Shown here: one piece after another, positions 29,780-38,640 of the stretch
Position numbering within the stretch: the stretch's first letter is position 1
How the letters are laid out: the number at the start of each line of letters is the position of its first letter
The notes under the pieces: generated by a model
Database searches by the model: none
Told to the model about the DNA's origin: nothing
What the model saw: only the letters and a program-made list of their open reading frames with translations
Position numbers and translations under genes: made by a program
NCBI RefSeq assembly: GCF_026262505.1
Contig: NC_067204.1
Span: forward strand, 5,489,797-5,553,796
Length of the DNA stretch: 64,000 nt
Source of the DNA: Trichomonas vaginalis G3
Lineage: Eukaryota; Parabasalia; Trichomonadida; Trichomonadidae
Direction of reading: 5' to 3'

Positions 29780-30250
29780 AAAAAAGTTTAGATGAATTTC
29801 TTATTCTTTCTGGCATATTTTTGTCTTTCCAGTACTCCGCGCTCTAATGGTCCCAGATGTGTTGACTTTGACCTCTCAAGTTCTGTAGATGTGTATAGAA
29901 TCTTCACGCGCCTCCTTCCATCTTTACTTTTAAGTGTCATCGTTTATGTGTTAGCCAAGTATTTCAATCCACTCCGTCGCTTTGCTTCGTCAATGGTGTT
30001 TCAGCAAGTTTGCCATTTACTACTTTCGACTAATTTTGTGACGAGGGTAAACGACAATAAGAAGTCGTCATACAGCTTTTATAAGATATCTTACTTGCGT
30101 AGAGTCTACGATATAATAGTTTCTACTTAACCTTAAAACGTTTTCTTTGTCAACGGTTTGTCGTCAGAGACTACACGAACTTTTGTACCAGGAATGACGG
30201 GTAAATTGTGTGTGAATTTCTGATATTTTGGGTGTTTGACTTCGTTCTTT
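29780..30250 (-). pseudogene. Maverick integrase, C-terminal remnant (element B)
   Basis: Collinear with 61733-62200 in C at DNA level (shared TCTTATTCTTTCTGGC and TAATGGTCCCAGATGTGTTG). Only the C-terminal, chromodomain-like part is recognisable and it is badly broken. Homology stops near 30258. Confidence 0.7.
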
Positions 30251-30258
30251 TGTTATAT

Positions 30259-30741
30259 ATAGGGTGTCCAAAGGTGCGTTTAGCACAGCGCTCTTATGAG
30301 AATATTAAAGGAGATATTGCTGATTTATAATATATATAAAAAATATGAATATATGTATATGATGAGTATGTTGTATTTTGGCGCCATGCCGGATATAAAT
30401 AAATTTTGAGAACAAGAGGTGGTTTCTCGCGGGAATTTTGGCGGGATTTTTTTCATTTTTTTAATGAAATCATAAAGAAACATCCTCGCTCTTGCAAAAA
30501 AAATGCAAAGACTTGTTAAAAAAGTCTACGAGACCGTCATTTGGTAAAACATGCTTTCGCCTTGGGTATGGCAATTCGCTTCTAGCTATTCCACTGTAAC
30601 AGTATGATGTCTAGAGTGTATCACTCGCTCATGAACTAAAGGCGCCCATCCATAAGATTGAGCGAGATATCGCCGGATCAAAGGAAAAATCAACAGCAAT
30701 TTCTCAAGGCTAGATGAAGACCCAAGAGCATCACTCAGAAT
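30259..30741. other. unassigned sequence next to the assembly gap
   Basis: Not homologous to C. It opens with TAGGGTGTCCAAAGG, which looks like the end of a Tc1/mariner- or IS630-type element, but I cannot confirm that. The minus strand has a short open stretch ending ..RRYLAQSYGWAPLVHERVIH at about 30586, possibly the C-terminus of an unknown gene, truncated by the N run. It is GC-richer than its surroundings, with three E2F-like sites. Confidence 0.4.
30376..30446. promoter_or_regulatory. cluster of three E2F-like motifs
   Basis: TTTTGGCGCC at 30376, TTTCTCGCGGGAA at 30423 and TTTTGGCGGGA at 30436. Each fits the general E2F/DP pattern TTT(G/C)(G/C)CGC on one strand. Three in 70 bp of AT-rich DNA is unusual. 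No gene start can be tied to them. Confidence 0.35.
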
Positions 30742-30841
30742 NNNNNNNNNNNNNNNNNNNNNNNNNNNNNNNNNNNNNNNNNNNNNNNNNNNNNNNNNNN
30801 NNNNNNNNNNNNNNNNNNNNNNNNNNNNNNNNNNNNNNNNN
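30742..30841. other. assembly gap (100 N)
   Basis: A run of exactly 100 N, the conventional size for a scaffold gap of unknown length. Elements on its two sides may not be adjacent in the genome. Confidence 0.98.
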
Positions 30842-30878
30842 TCCTCAAGGACGGTATTGTAAACTAACCTTAAACACA

Positions 30879-31560
30879 ATGACGACTAAAGCCTGTTTTG
30901 CTCTTTTGACACCAGAAGACTTTATTGTTGTGAATGGTAAAAAAATACTCCTTTGAAGATATTACTCAGAATACCACCAACAGGTTTTGTTGACTTATTT
31001 AATACTTTAAGGACGGGTGTAACATGTGCTGCAACTAGAGCAGGTTTCATTATGTTTGGATGTCCGACTGAGTTTACTATAAACGATATGAGCTATAATT
31101 ACAAAAACTTATTTCTGGTTTTTACTACCAACAATTTCCTATAACAGGAAAAGGTGTCATACAAGGAATGTCTATTCCATTGACATTAAGCACACCAATC
31201 TTATATATTGTTTCAAACTTAGGTTCAAAGTGTTATTCGAATGTCGACAGAAACTATTATGACCAAAAGATACTTATGCGTATAAACAATACTTTCTCTG
31301 CTGGTTTGCCTATTGTTCATTCGAATGCAGAATTTTCAACCTTAGTGAACTCAAACACTTTGGCAAGTATAACGTTGACATTAGTTGACGCAAACTTTGT
31401 TCCTGTAAAACTTTTATGTCCTATGTATTTGTCAATGACGGCAGAAAGTTTCGAATTGGAAGATGCAACTGGTGAAAGTATTGTATTACAAGAACAACTT
31501 CAACAACAAATAGCTCAAGAACAACAAATGCAACAAATGCAACAACAAAGTCAAGAATAA
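30879..31560 (+). pseudogene. putative minor capsid (penton-type) protein (D)
   Basis: First ATG after the gap is 30879 (MTTKACFALLTPEDFIVVNG). Beta-rich; the segment ITLTLVDANFVPVKLLCPMY corresponds to the one in A's 14626-15389 gene. The C-terminus is a glutamine-rich tail (LQQQIAQEQQMQQMQQQSQE) not present in A. Broken, about two breaks. Confidence 0.55.
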
Positions 31561-31588
31561 AAAAATATTTTTTTTTATTTTTATAAAA

Positions 31589-32825
31589 ATGTACAGAATA
31601 GATGTTTCAGATTTTTATGACTTCCAAGCATTCAGAAATATGTGTCCATTTCGAGACTATAACAAAGCAGTCGAGAATTTGAAACGTTTAGTCATTTATG
31701 TCGACTCTGCCCCAGAATGTTATGTTATGAAAGAATGGGATGTAGTCTTTAACAAACCTAAAGCAACAATAGTTTCAGAACAAGAATGTAGACAGAAACT
31801 TAAGAAAATAAAAGTCGTACAAGTTTGGCATGAAGATGTTAGATGCTTGGGATATCTTATTGTCAAAACTTGAAGATTTTTCAGTTCGAGGTATAAAGTT
31901 CTATACACCTTCTCCAAACTTCTATTCTATCTTCACTGGATATAAATACGAACAAGTAGAATGGAAAGAAAATATTATAGAAGCTTGGTTAGACCATGTT
32001 CAAAGAAATTATATGCAATGGAAACGAAAAGGTTTATGAGTATTATCTTATGTTGGTTTGCAAACATCTTACAACATCCAAGTGCTAAAAATGAAACTGC
32101 TCTCATTATAATTGGAAAACAAGGAACTGGTAAGAACACATTCTTTACAGATATCTTATGCAAACTGTTAGAGGGCTATTCGAATCCGAATATGACAAAC
32201 TTAGAAAACATCTGTGGCAAGTTTAACTCCTCAATAGAGAATATGAAACTTATAGTTTGCAATGAACTTCAAAGTATAGATACAACAAAAGTTTTGAACT
32301 CAAGATGCTTTGAAGAGTCTTATAACAGACAAAGTTGGAGTTGTTGAAAGAAAGTATAAAGACCAAAGAGTTTGTGAAAATGTTGCAAACTTCATTATGG
32401 TTTCAAACAATGCTGTTCCGATGAAGTTAGAAAGTTCTGACAGAAGATATGTAGTTGTCAGAACGTCAGATTCTCATATGCAAGATACAGAATATTTTGA
32501 CGACTTAGCAGAAACTTTGACATCTGACTTTTACAACCACTTGTTCTCATATTTTATGACATTAGATATTTCAAAGTTCAATCCAAGACAAATTCCACAT
32601 ACCGAAGAGAGACAAACATTGTTTAGAAGCAAACAAGAGTGTATATGAACTGTTCATAGATGAAACTGACTTTGTGTCATTAGATGAAAGGTCATTGTAC
32701 GATTCGTATAACAAATTGTCAAGAATATGTATATGACAGCGTCTAAACGAACATTCTTGGCAAATGTCAAAAGTCTTTTAGACGTACAGAAAGGTGTATA
32801 TACAAAGAAAAATTTTTATGAGTAA
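31589..32825 (+). pseudogene. superfamily 3 (D5/DUF5906-type) helicase (D)
   Basis: Walker A IIIGKQGTGKNTFFTDILCK near 32116, Walker B MKLIVCNELQSID near 32250, and SF3 motif C VANFIMVSNNAVPMKLESSD followed by RRYVVVRTS near 32385. This is the DUF5906/D5-like viral helicase arrangement known from virophages and large DNA viruses, where it unwinds replicating DNA. T-rich DNA (TTTTTTATTTTTATAAAA) precedes the ATG at 31589. Broken, about three breaks. Confidence 0.85.
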
Positions 32826-32861
32826 ATTTTAAAAAAAATATTTTTTTATCCGATAGAAAAA

Positions 32862-33273
32862 AGATGGCAAAATTCATCTCAGTAAACAAGTACATGTCAG
32901 GACTTAAAGAAGAAACTAGACCCATTCACATATTTGAATGTTTACTTCTACCATTTTGAAAAGTCTTCATTCAGCAAAGTTTGGAACATCGAACAGTTAA
33001 GTTTGCTATTGTGACTAAAAATGGTGCGAAATTTGAAGACTTAGACATAGAAGGTTTGTTAGCAGTCAAAGAAAGTTTTGACAGAAGGTTTTCAAACCTT
33101 AAAGAAGGCAAAGCATACAAACTTGTTATACCTTATGAACCAAAGAAAGCAGACGACTATGAATATTATGAGTCTAAGATAGTTGAAGTTCAAGGTAAAT
33201 TGGGTAAAAAGATTTTAGAGTCTAAGCCAGTGTTTGCTCCTAAAGAGGAAGAGAACATTGACATTGACCAGAA
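32862..33273 (+). pseudogene. Maverick gene of unknown function (D)
   Basis: Starts MAKFISVNKYMSGL at 32862 after TTTTTTATCCGATAGAAAAA. Later sequence includes KFAIVTKNGAKFEDLDIEGL and YKLVIPYEPKKADDYEYYES. By position (short plus-strand gene after a replication gene) and composition it might be the D counterpart of the 157-residue gene of B/C, though similarity is weak. Broken, about one break. Confidence 0.45.
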
Positions 33274-33298
33274 ATGTTCTAAAAATAAAATTTTATTT

Positions 33299-33751
33299 TT
33301 ACATGTCAAATTTCTTTTTCTCTGGAACTGGTTCAGGTTCTTTCTTCTCTTCTTCTACTTTCTTTTCTTTCTTTTCTTTCTTCTTCTTTTCTGGTGGTGA
33401 GACGTCAAATTTGGCGCAACCATATTTATGTAAAAGTTCTTTGTCCTTTAATAGCTCTTCTATTCTGTTTTCTATTTCATCTTCAAGAACAGCGCATGTG
33501 TCTTCTTTGCATTCTAAGAACTTTTGTTGGACTTCATCTTTCCAATCGGCGTCATCTCTGTCAACAAGTCTGTCATTGACAAATTTTAAGACTGCTCTGC
33601 TTAATGTTTTATGGTTCTTGTCATATTCCCAGAAACAGAACTTTAGAACAAATTCCCCTTTCTTGTTTACACTATGTAAGATTTTATGGTCGACAGATGT
33701 TTTGCTGTCGAAAAGCTTGTCTCGAATATAGATAGCGAAATCGCTAGACAT
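33299..33751 (-). CDS. 150-residue charged protein of unknown function (D)
   Basis: Whole frame from ATG at 33751. N-terminal 90 residues look globular (SSDFAIYIRDKLFDSKTSVD, GEFVLKFCFWEYDKNHKTLS). A cysteine pair lies near residue 78 (LECKEDTCAVLE). The tail is lysine/glutamate-rich (PPEKKKKEKKEKKVEEEKKE). Divergent from the packaging ATPase with a 36-bp spacer. No family recognised. Confidence 0.65.
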   Translation of the reverse strand: MSSDFAIYIRDKLFDSKTSVDHKILHSVNKKGEFVLKFCFWEYDKNHKTLSRAVLKFVNDRLVDRDDADWKDEVQQKFLECKEDTCAVLEDEIENRIEELLKDKELLHKYGCAKFDVSPPEKKKKEKKEKKVEEEKKEPEPVPEKKKFDM

Positions 33752-33787
33752 TTTCTAAAAGATAAAAATTTTAATTTTTCTAAAAAT
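33752..33787. promoter_or_regulatory. 36-bp divergent promoter region (D)
   Basis: Between ATGs at 33751 and 33788. CTAAAAGATAAAAATTTTAA followed by TTTTTCTAAAAAT is nearly symmetric, with the T-rich box (TTTTTATC in minus sense) facing the 33751 gene and its mirror facing the ATPase. Confidence 0.5.
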
Positions 33788-34663
33788 ATGTTAGAAAAAA
33801 AGTTTGCTGACATTGACAAGAAATTTGAGAATGTTTTAAACAAGAACAAGGTGAAGTTAGAAAATGCTCAGATAAAACCCATACATGACAAGTTTTTATT
33901 TGCTCAGAATGGTATAACAGGTCTAATTGCACCACCTGGGTCGGGTAAGACTTTCACTTATCTTAAAATGGCTGCACAACAACAAGAACTAGATGAGAAG
34001 AACCCATTCTATGAGTTAGTAGTCATTTGTAGTACTTCTGGTCAATTTGACCAAACCGTCAATTCGTTCAAAGATATTATAAAGAAGTCTAAGTTAGTAT
34101 GTATAAAAGACTCTGAGTTGTTAGATTGGATAAAGAAGTACCAAAGAAGAGTTTTGAAGTATAATGCTATAAATGAGTATATAAATTCTAAGTTGAAAGA
34201 CCCAAATGAGGAAATGCAGAGAATATTAGAGAAGAAACACTTCAGAAACAAACAGAAAGAGATAGAATACATTTCGAAGAAATTGCAATCTTACGATTGG
34301 AAGACATACCCTCATAGGTGTCTTCTTATCTTAGATGACTTTGCTTCTCATCCTTTGCTTAAGAATAGAGAACAAGATATGTGTCGAATTCTTAAGAAGC
34401 TCAGACACTTTAACATCTCAGTTGTCATTTGTGTACAGACAGCAAAGAGTTTAAGTAAGGATGTAAAGAGAATACTTACTGACATTGTACTTTTCCCCGG
34501 ATTGTCCGAAGACGATTTCATGGAACTTATGAAAGAGTCCATGGCAGGTAAGTTTGACAGACATGAACTATGGGAGAAGTATAAAGTCATACAAGACCCT
34601 CATACTTCTTTCAGAATTCATATCTACGCAAACAAAGTTCAAATTGTAAAAAGTCAAGCTTGA
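33788..34663 (+). CDS. genome-packaging ATPase (A32/FtsK-HerA type), whole (D)
   Basis: ATG at 33788 (MLEKKFADIDKKFENVLNKN), 291 residues. Walker A GLIAPPGSGKTFTYLKMAAQ at about residues 46-65; Walker B RCLLILDDFASHPLL near residue 180; a sensor-like segment VVICVQTAKSLSKDVKR near 215. It shares with A's ATPase the spacing KYQRRVLKYNAINEYI versus RYIRRKRKYYAIVEFI. Predicted to translocate element DNA into capsids. It is the best-preserved core gene of D. It ends beside a KilA-N shard. Confidence 0.88.
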   Translation: MLEKKFADIDKKFENVLNKNKVKLENAQIKPIHDKFLFAQNGITGLIAPPGSGKTFTYLKMAAQQQELDEKNPFYELVVICSTSGQFDQTVNSFKDIIKKSKLVCIKDSELLDWIKKYQRRVLKYNAINEYINSKLKDPNEEMQRILEKKHFRNKQKEIEYISKKLQSYDWKTYPHRCLLILDDFASHPLLKNREQDMCRILKKLRHFNISVVICVQTAKSLSKDVKRILTDIVLFPGLSEDDFMELMKESMAGKFDRHELWEKYKVIQDPHTSFRIHIYANKVQIVKSQA

Positions 34664-34834
34664 AAAATAAATGGTTCATCTACCCTACTTGTTTGAAGTT
34701 GTCAAAATACTCTGTTATTTTTCACGATTTTCATAGAGTTTTGGCGACTGGGGTTTTTTACTTACTCGCTGTTCTTCACTGTTTTCATACGGAATCTCTT
34801 CTCTCGGTTTTCCGAGGGAAGCAAGCATATGCCA

Positions 34835-34872
34835 TTTTTTGACGAAGTGAACGTTTGCACTTCGTCAAAAAA
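34835..34872. repeat. isolated 15-bp-stem hairpin (D)
   Basis: TTTTTTGACGAAGTG, an 8-base loop AACGTTTG, then CACTTCGTCAAAAAA. Same stem as the 106-bp repeats at 37628 and 40370, but with a changed loop. Confidence 0.8.
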
Positions 34873-34929
34873 ATCCCTGAAATCAAGAATTTTGTTGCTG
34901 AATTCAGCAAAAATAATGTTTAGGTGAAG

Positions 34930-34945
34930 AGGTGAGATCTCACCT
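34930..34945. promoter_or_regulatory. palindromic site AGGTGAGATCTCACCT (D)
   Basis: Perfect copy followed by two TCACCT half-sites spaced by GTTTTC. No whole gene adjoins; it closes the hairpin-shard segment. Confidence 0.7.
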
Positions 34946-35106
34946 GTTTTCTCACCTGTTTTCTCACCTGTTATTTTATAAGCGTTTTACATGGTAAACG
35001 TTATTTTTTAAATTTTGTGAAAACTCAACGGTTTGACACATGCCCTAAAATTATTTTACTCAGAATTTTCATACGGAATTCAGCAAAAATATATTTTAGG
35101 GTAGAT

Positions 35107-35120
35107 GGTTAGATCTAACC
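35107..35120. promoter_or_regulatory. variant palindromic site GGTTAGATCTAACC (D)
   Basis: Both arms carry the same C-to-A type change relative to the consensus, so symmetry is kept. The outer half-sites are also altered to GGGTAG / CTACCC. Paired changes argue that symmetry is maintained. Confidence 0.65.
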
Positions 35121-35431
35121 TGTTTTCTCACCTCTTTTCTACCCCAGTTATTTTATAAGCGTTTTACATGGTAAACGTTATGAATTCGTGAGACTCTAAA
35201 CAGTTTCGTAGCTTCTATTTCTTCTTTTAGTACATCGAATGTTTTAACGATACCGAAAGTTTCTTTATACTTCTTCTTGACGTCAGATAGAAGGAAATCT
35301 TCTGCTGTTGGATAGTTTTTGTTCAGAAATTCTAAAAAAAATAAAAAAATAAAAAAAAATAAAACTAACTTTATTTTTTATTTCGGGAAAATTCATGAAA
35401 ATTCAAGAGGTGAAAAAAGAGGTGAAAAAAC

Positions 35432-35447
35432 AGGTGAGATCTCACCT
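35432..35447. promoter_or_regulatory. palindromic site AGGTGAGATCTCACCT (D)
   Basis: Perfect core, here in the opposite overall orientation: AGGTGAAAAA half-sites lie on the left, and TTCTACCCT on the right. Confidence 0.7.
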
Positions 35448-35619
35448 TCTACCCTAAATTATATTTTTACTGAATTCAGCAACAAAATTCAAATTGTAAA
35501 AAGTCAAGCGTAAAAATAAAGTGTTTAGTCTTAGTAAGTAAGTCTGTTGTGGTTCTGCAGCTTTCGGTTCTTCTGGCTTTGGAAGGCATTCAGGAAGAGG
35601 AACGTCAGTCATCCGTTTG

Positions 35620-36228
35620 TGTCCTGTCGGATGGAAAAATTTTTCCTGTCGGATGGAAGAGTTCTTCCTGTCGGAAGGAAAATTTTTTCCTGTCGGATGG
35701 AAAAATTTTTCCTGTCGGATGGAAAATTTTTTCTGAAGTTCGACCAAAAAGTTCTCAATTTTCGAAAATTTGAATGGTTTACGGACGGACAACTGGAAAA
35801 ATTTTTCCTGTCGGATGGAAAAATTTTTCCTGTCGGAAGGAAAATTTTTTCCTGTCGGATGGAAGAGTTCTTCCTGTCGGATGGAAAAATTTTTCCTGTC
35901 GGATGGAAGAGTTCTTCCTGTCGGAAGGAAAATTTTTTCCTGTCGGATGGAAAAATTTTTCCTGTCGGATGGAAAAATTTTTTTCTGAAGTTCGACCAAA
36001 AAGTTCTCAATTTTCGAAAATTTGAATGGTTTACGGACGGACAACTGGAAAAATTTTTCCTGTCGGATGGAAAAATTTTTCCTGTCGGAAGGAAAATTTT
36101 TTCCTGTCGGATGGAAGAGTTCTTCCTGTCGGAAGGAAAATTTTTTCCTGTCGGATGGAAGAGTTCTTCCTGTCGGAATGAAAATTTTTTCCTGTCGGAA
36201 GGAAAAATTTTTCCTGTCGGATGGAAGG
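35620..36228 (+). repeat. 22-bp minisatellite array (D)
   Basis: Units start CCTGTCGGATGG or CCTGTCGGAAGG and end A5T5, AAGAGTTCTT or A4T6, 22 bp each. About two dozen units in all, interrupted twice by an identical spacer with GTTCGACCAAAAAGTTCTCA (about 35735 and 35985), which gives a higher-order period of about 252 bp. Because 22 is not a multiple of 3 and the unit lacks stops, several frames stay open on both strands; these are not credible genes on their own. Confidence 0.9.
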
Positions 36229-36319
36229 ACTCGGAATGCCAGAAGGATTTGACGAGGCAATTTACCTAATTGAGCTACTTGAGCCATCTGAAGTCAAGCG
36301 TAAAAATAAAGAGTGCAAT

Positions 36320-37145
36320 TTACTCTACTTGTTTGAAGTTGTCAAAATACTCTGTTATTTTTTCTTTCAGTAGCGGTAAGTCTTCTTTGAAGGTAAGTAT
36401 TGTACAACCTTTAATATCATAGTGTGTTTGAGGTAACGTATCTTGAACTATTTGTTTCACATCTTCATTCGGTGTCATTGAAATCGGTAAGTTTTCGCGA
36501 TAGAACCAATTTCTGTCAGATTTGTAAATCTTAGCAAGGTCGTAAAAGCTTTTGTTGTTTCTTCTGACTAAATGCAACATAACCATATCTTTATCTTCTT
36601 CATTTTCCATCTCTTCAGTATAAATCATATACTTATAGTTCTTTTTCCTTTCCTTTTGGTACCGAACGTGGTATTCTTTTCTGAATGCTTTTGTCTTTTG
36701 CTTCAATGACTTCATCTTTTGCTTCAAGCTTGTTTTCCATCTCTTCACGTTCTTGTCTATGAATTTCGTCAAGAAGTCTGTAAATATACCAAGCATAACG
36801 AGGCGAAGCCCACATTGCAACAGCATTTACAAGAAGTCTATGTACATAATATCCTCTCAAACCGTTTGGCAATTTTTCACGATTTTCATAGAGTTTTGGC
36901 GACCCAGAAAAAAGTCGGTCTCGCTGTGCTTCGCTCAAAAGTTCTTGTGTGCTTTGGTTCCTAAACCAGTCTTTAGGAAGCTTAGTATCTGGAGCAAAAC
37001 ATGCTGTCAAAATACTTTGCATCTGGTACATATCGTCTTTGACCGAACGAATGAGACGGAGTTGTTTGTTAAACTGTATGTACTCGTATTCTTCATTTAT
37101 AGCTTCATGGACTATAACTGTTGTTGTGTTCTCTGTTGTTGACAT
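36320..37145 (-). pseudogene. KilA-N domain protein (D)
   Basis: Homologue of 26953-27780, more diverged than the B/C pair: the central segment differs (CFAPDTKLPKDWFRNQSTQE versus ALRSTKQAYHWFENQQTKE), while GYYVHRLLVNAVAMWASPRY is kept. Start at ATG 37145 behind the ATGTAA leader. About one break. Confidence 0.8.
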
Positions 37146-37434
37146 ATCTGTCTTTACATACAAAATAAAAAAATATTTTATAAAAAATTAGCGTTATTTT
37201 TTCTATCTTAAGGAAATTCATGATTTTCATAGAGTTTTGGCGACTACGTTTTTTTACGTACTCGCTGTTCTTCACTGTTTTCATAGAGTTTTGGCGACTA
37301 AGGTTTTTTACCTACTCGCTGTTCTTCACTGTTTTCGTACGGAATCTCTTCTCTCGGTTTTCCGAGGGAAGCAAGCATATGAGGAAATTCATGAAATTTG
37401 GTCATTTTTCAGCAAAAATAATGTTTAGGTGAAG

Positions 37435-37450
37435 AGGTGAGATCTCACCT
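37435..37450. promoter_or_regulatory. palindromic site AGGTGAGATCTCACCT (D)
   Basis: Perfect copy with right-hand TCACCT half-sites, upstream of the KilA-N leader and before the hairpin repeat array. Confidence 0.7.
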
Positions 37451-37526
37451 GTTTTCTCACCTAATTTTTCACCTCTTTTTTTTTCACAACCGTTTTACAT
37501 GGTAAGCGTTATTTTTACATTATGAC

Positions 37527-37800
37527 ACGAAGTGAAGGTTGACACTTCGTCAAAAAAATCCCTGAAATCATATCTTACATACAAAAAAATACAAAAAAAA
37601 TAACACTTTTTCATTAGATAACTGTTATTTTTTGACGAAGTGAAGGTTGACACTTCGTCAAAAAAATCCCTGAAATCATATCTTACATACAAAAAAATAC
37701 AAAAAATGACACTTTTTCATTAGATAACTGTTATTTTTTGACGAAGTGAAGGTTGACACTTCGTCAAAAAATCCCTGAAATCATATCTTACATACAAAAA
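37527..37800. repeat. 106-bp tandem hairpin repeat, block 1 (D)
   Basis: Two full hairpins (37628-37666, 37734-37770) plus a partial one at 37527-37550. Each 106-bp unit has the GACGAAGTG..CACTTCGTC stem, then AATCCCTGAAATCATATCTT and ACATACAAAAAAATAC. The last part is the ATGTAA leader in inverse sense, so the unit seems to derive from a KilA-N gene start. Confidence 0.85.
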
Positions 37801-37862
37801 AATACAAAAAAATGACACTAACTTTATTTTCTGACTTTCACAAAAGACCAAAAATAAACGCT

Positions 37863-38474
37863 TTACATGTATTTTTCAGCAACTTCGTCAAATAATTTTA
37901 TAGCTTTATCTATCTCATCTACTTCAAACGTTTCTTTACCTTTTATGGGAGCACCATACATTTTCTCAAACTTTTCAAGTAGTTCTGTTTCTGCAGCTCT
38001 CATATCATTAACGAACACAACCTTGACTCTATTGACTGTACTGTCATATCTTTGAGTTATATTATATGTTCTTCCTATCTTATATCTCTTTGTATTGAAG
38101 TCCTTCGGTTTCTGAACGATGTAAAGTAAGCCTTCACTGCACCGTTCCGTATCGAATGAACCATATGTTATGAAGTTATATCCAACAACTAGGTCTAACC
38201 ATAACAAAACTATTGGTATAAGACTTTTGTCAATGAGATATGCTGTAGTTCCATAGAATCTTACCGATATTATAAGCTCAGGATTTCTTGTCAAAATTTT
38301 CTGAGTAGAAGCATTTCTAACCCAGTCCTTCGGTTTCTTTCCAAATGGAGATATAATGTCTGACAAAGAATATTTGTTGTATTTCTTTGAGTATCTTACG
38401 TTTAAATCACCTATTCTAACCAATTTGGTGTCATTGTCTATCTTTTTAACTGTTTCAAACTCAATGTTTGTCAT
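37863..38474 (-). CDS. KilA-N/T5orf172 fusion protein (D)
   Basis: Whole, from ATG 38474. About 93% identical to the B and C copies; changes are scattered (FGKKPKDWVRNA, RFYGTTAYLIDKSL, EKFEKMYGAPIKG). The GIY-YIG-like elements LLYIV and YKIGRT are unchanged, which suggests the domain is under constraint. The spacer to the next gene upstream contains a palindromic site. Confidence 0.85.
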   Translation of the reverse strand: MTNIEFETVKKIDNDTKLVRIGDLNVRYSKKYNKYSLSDIISPFGKKPKDWVRNASTQKILTRNPELIISVRFYGTTAYLIDKSLIPIVLLWLDLVVGYNFITYGSFDTERCSEGLLYIVQKPKDFNTKRYKIGRTYNITQRYDSTVNRVKVVFVNDMRAAETELLEKFEKMYGAPIKGKETFEVDEIDKAIKLFDEVAEKYM

Positions 38475-38593
38475 TTCTGTTCTTACATACAAAATAAAAA
38501 AATAAATAAAAATAAAACTAACTTTATTTTTTCTGTCTTAAGGAAATTCATGAAATTTGGTCATTTTTCAGCAAAAATAATGTTTAGGTGAAG

Positions 38594-38609
38594 AGGTGAG
38601 ATCTCACCT
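38594..38609. promoter_or_regulatory. palindromic site AGGTGAGATCTCACCT (D)
   Basis: Perfect copy about 30 bases past the stop of the 311-residue gene and about 120 bases before the T5orf172 gene start; same place as 28552 in B and 60482 in C. Confidence 0.75.
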
Positions 38610-38640
38610 GTTTTCTCACCTGTTTTCTCACCTCTTTTTT

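Larger units (their letters stand above)
17552..30258 (+). mobile_element. Maverick/Polinton element B, left part, inserted into element A
   Basis: The terminus AGTTAGTATGG starts at 17552; AAACTA just before it would be the 6-bp target duplication. Gene order matches C from the terminal repeat to the integrase. Homology with C stops near 30258 and the rest is missing or beyond the assembly gap. Its terminal repeat is nearly identical to A's, so B inserted recently. Capsid, small and KilA-N genes read whole; polymerase, integrase and some others are broken, with about 15-20 breaks, densest towards the gap. Confidence 0.9.
34664..35430. other. mosaic of cassette shards and regulatory repeats (D)
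   Basis: No whole gene. From 34680 come short pieces of the KilA-N gene joined out of order, including a piece with the inverted repeat CTCTCGGTTTTCCGAGGG. Then follow a hairpin (34835), palindromic sites (34930, 35107) and about 150 bp from the 3' end of the 311-residue gene (35190-35340). Such shards suggest repeated recombination among cassettes. Confidence 0.6.

Noticed and set aside
33234-33731. 165-residue plus-strand frame rich in Ser/Phe
   Set aside because: Antisense to the Lys/Glu-rich tail of the 33299-33751 gene, which has a good divergent promoter.
35547-36287. Long open frames on both strands of the 22-bp array, read as repeat proteins
   Set aside because: They arise because the unit has no stop in several frames; no strand or frame has independent support. 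Kept only as a repeat.
37495-37692. 65-residue minus-strand frame with YVRYDFRDFFDEVSTFTS repeated
   Set aside because: It is the 106-bp hairpin repeat read through; starts are not ATG and the repeat explains it.
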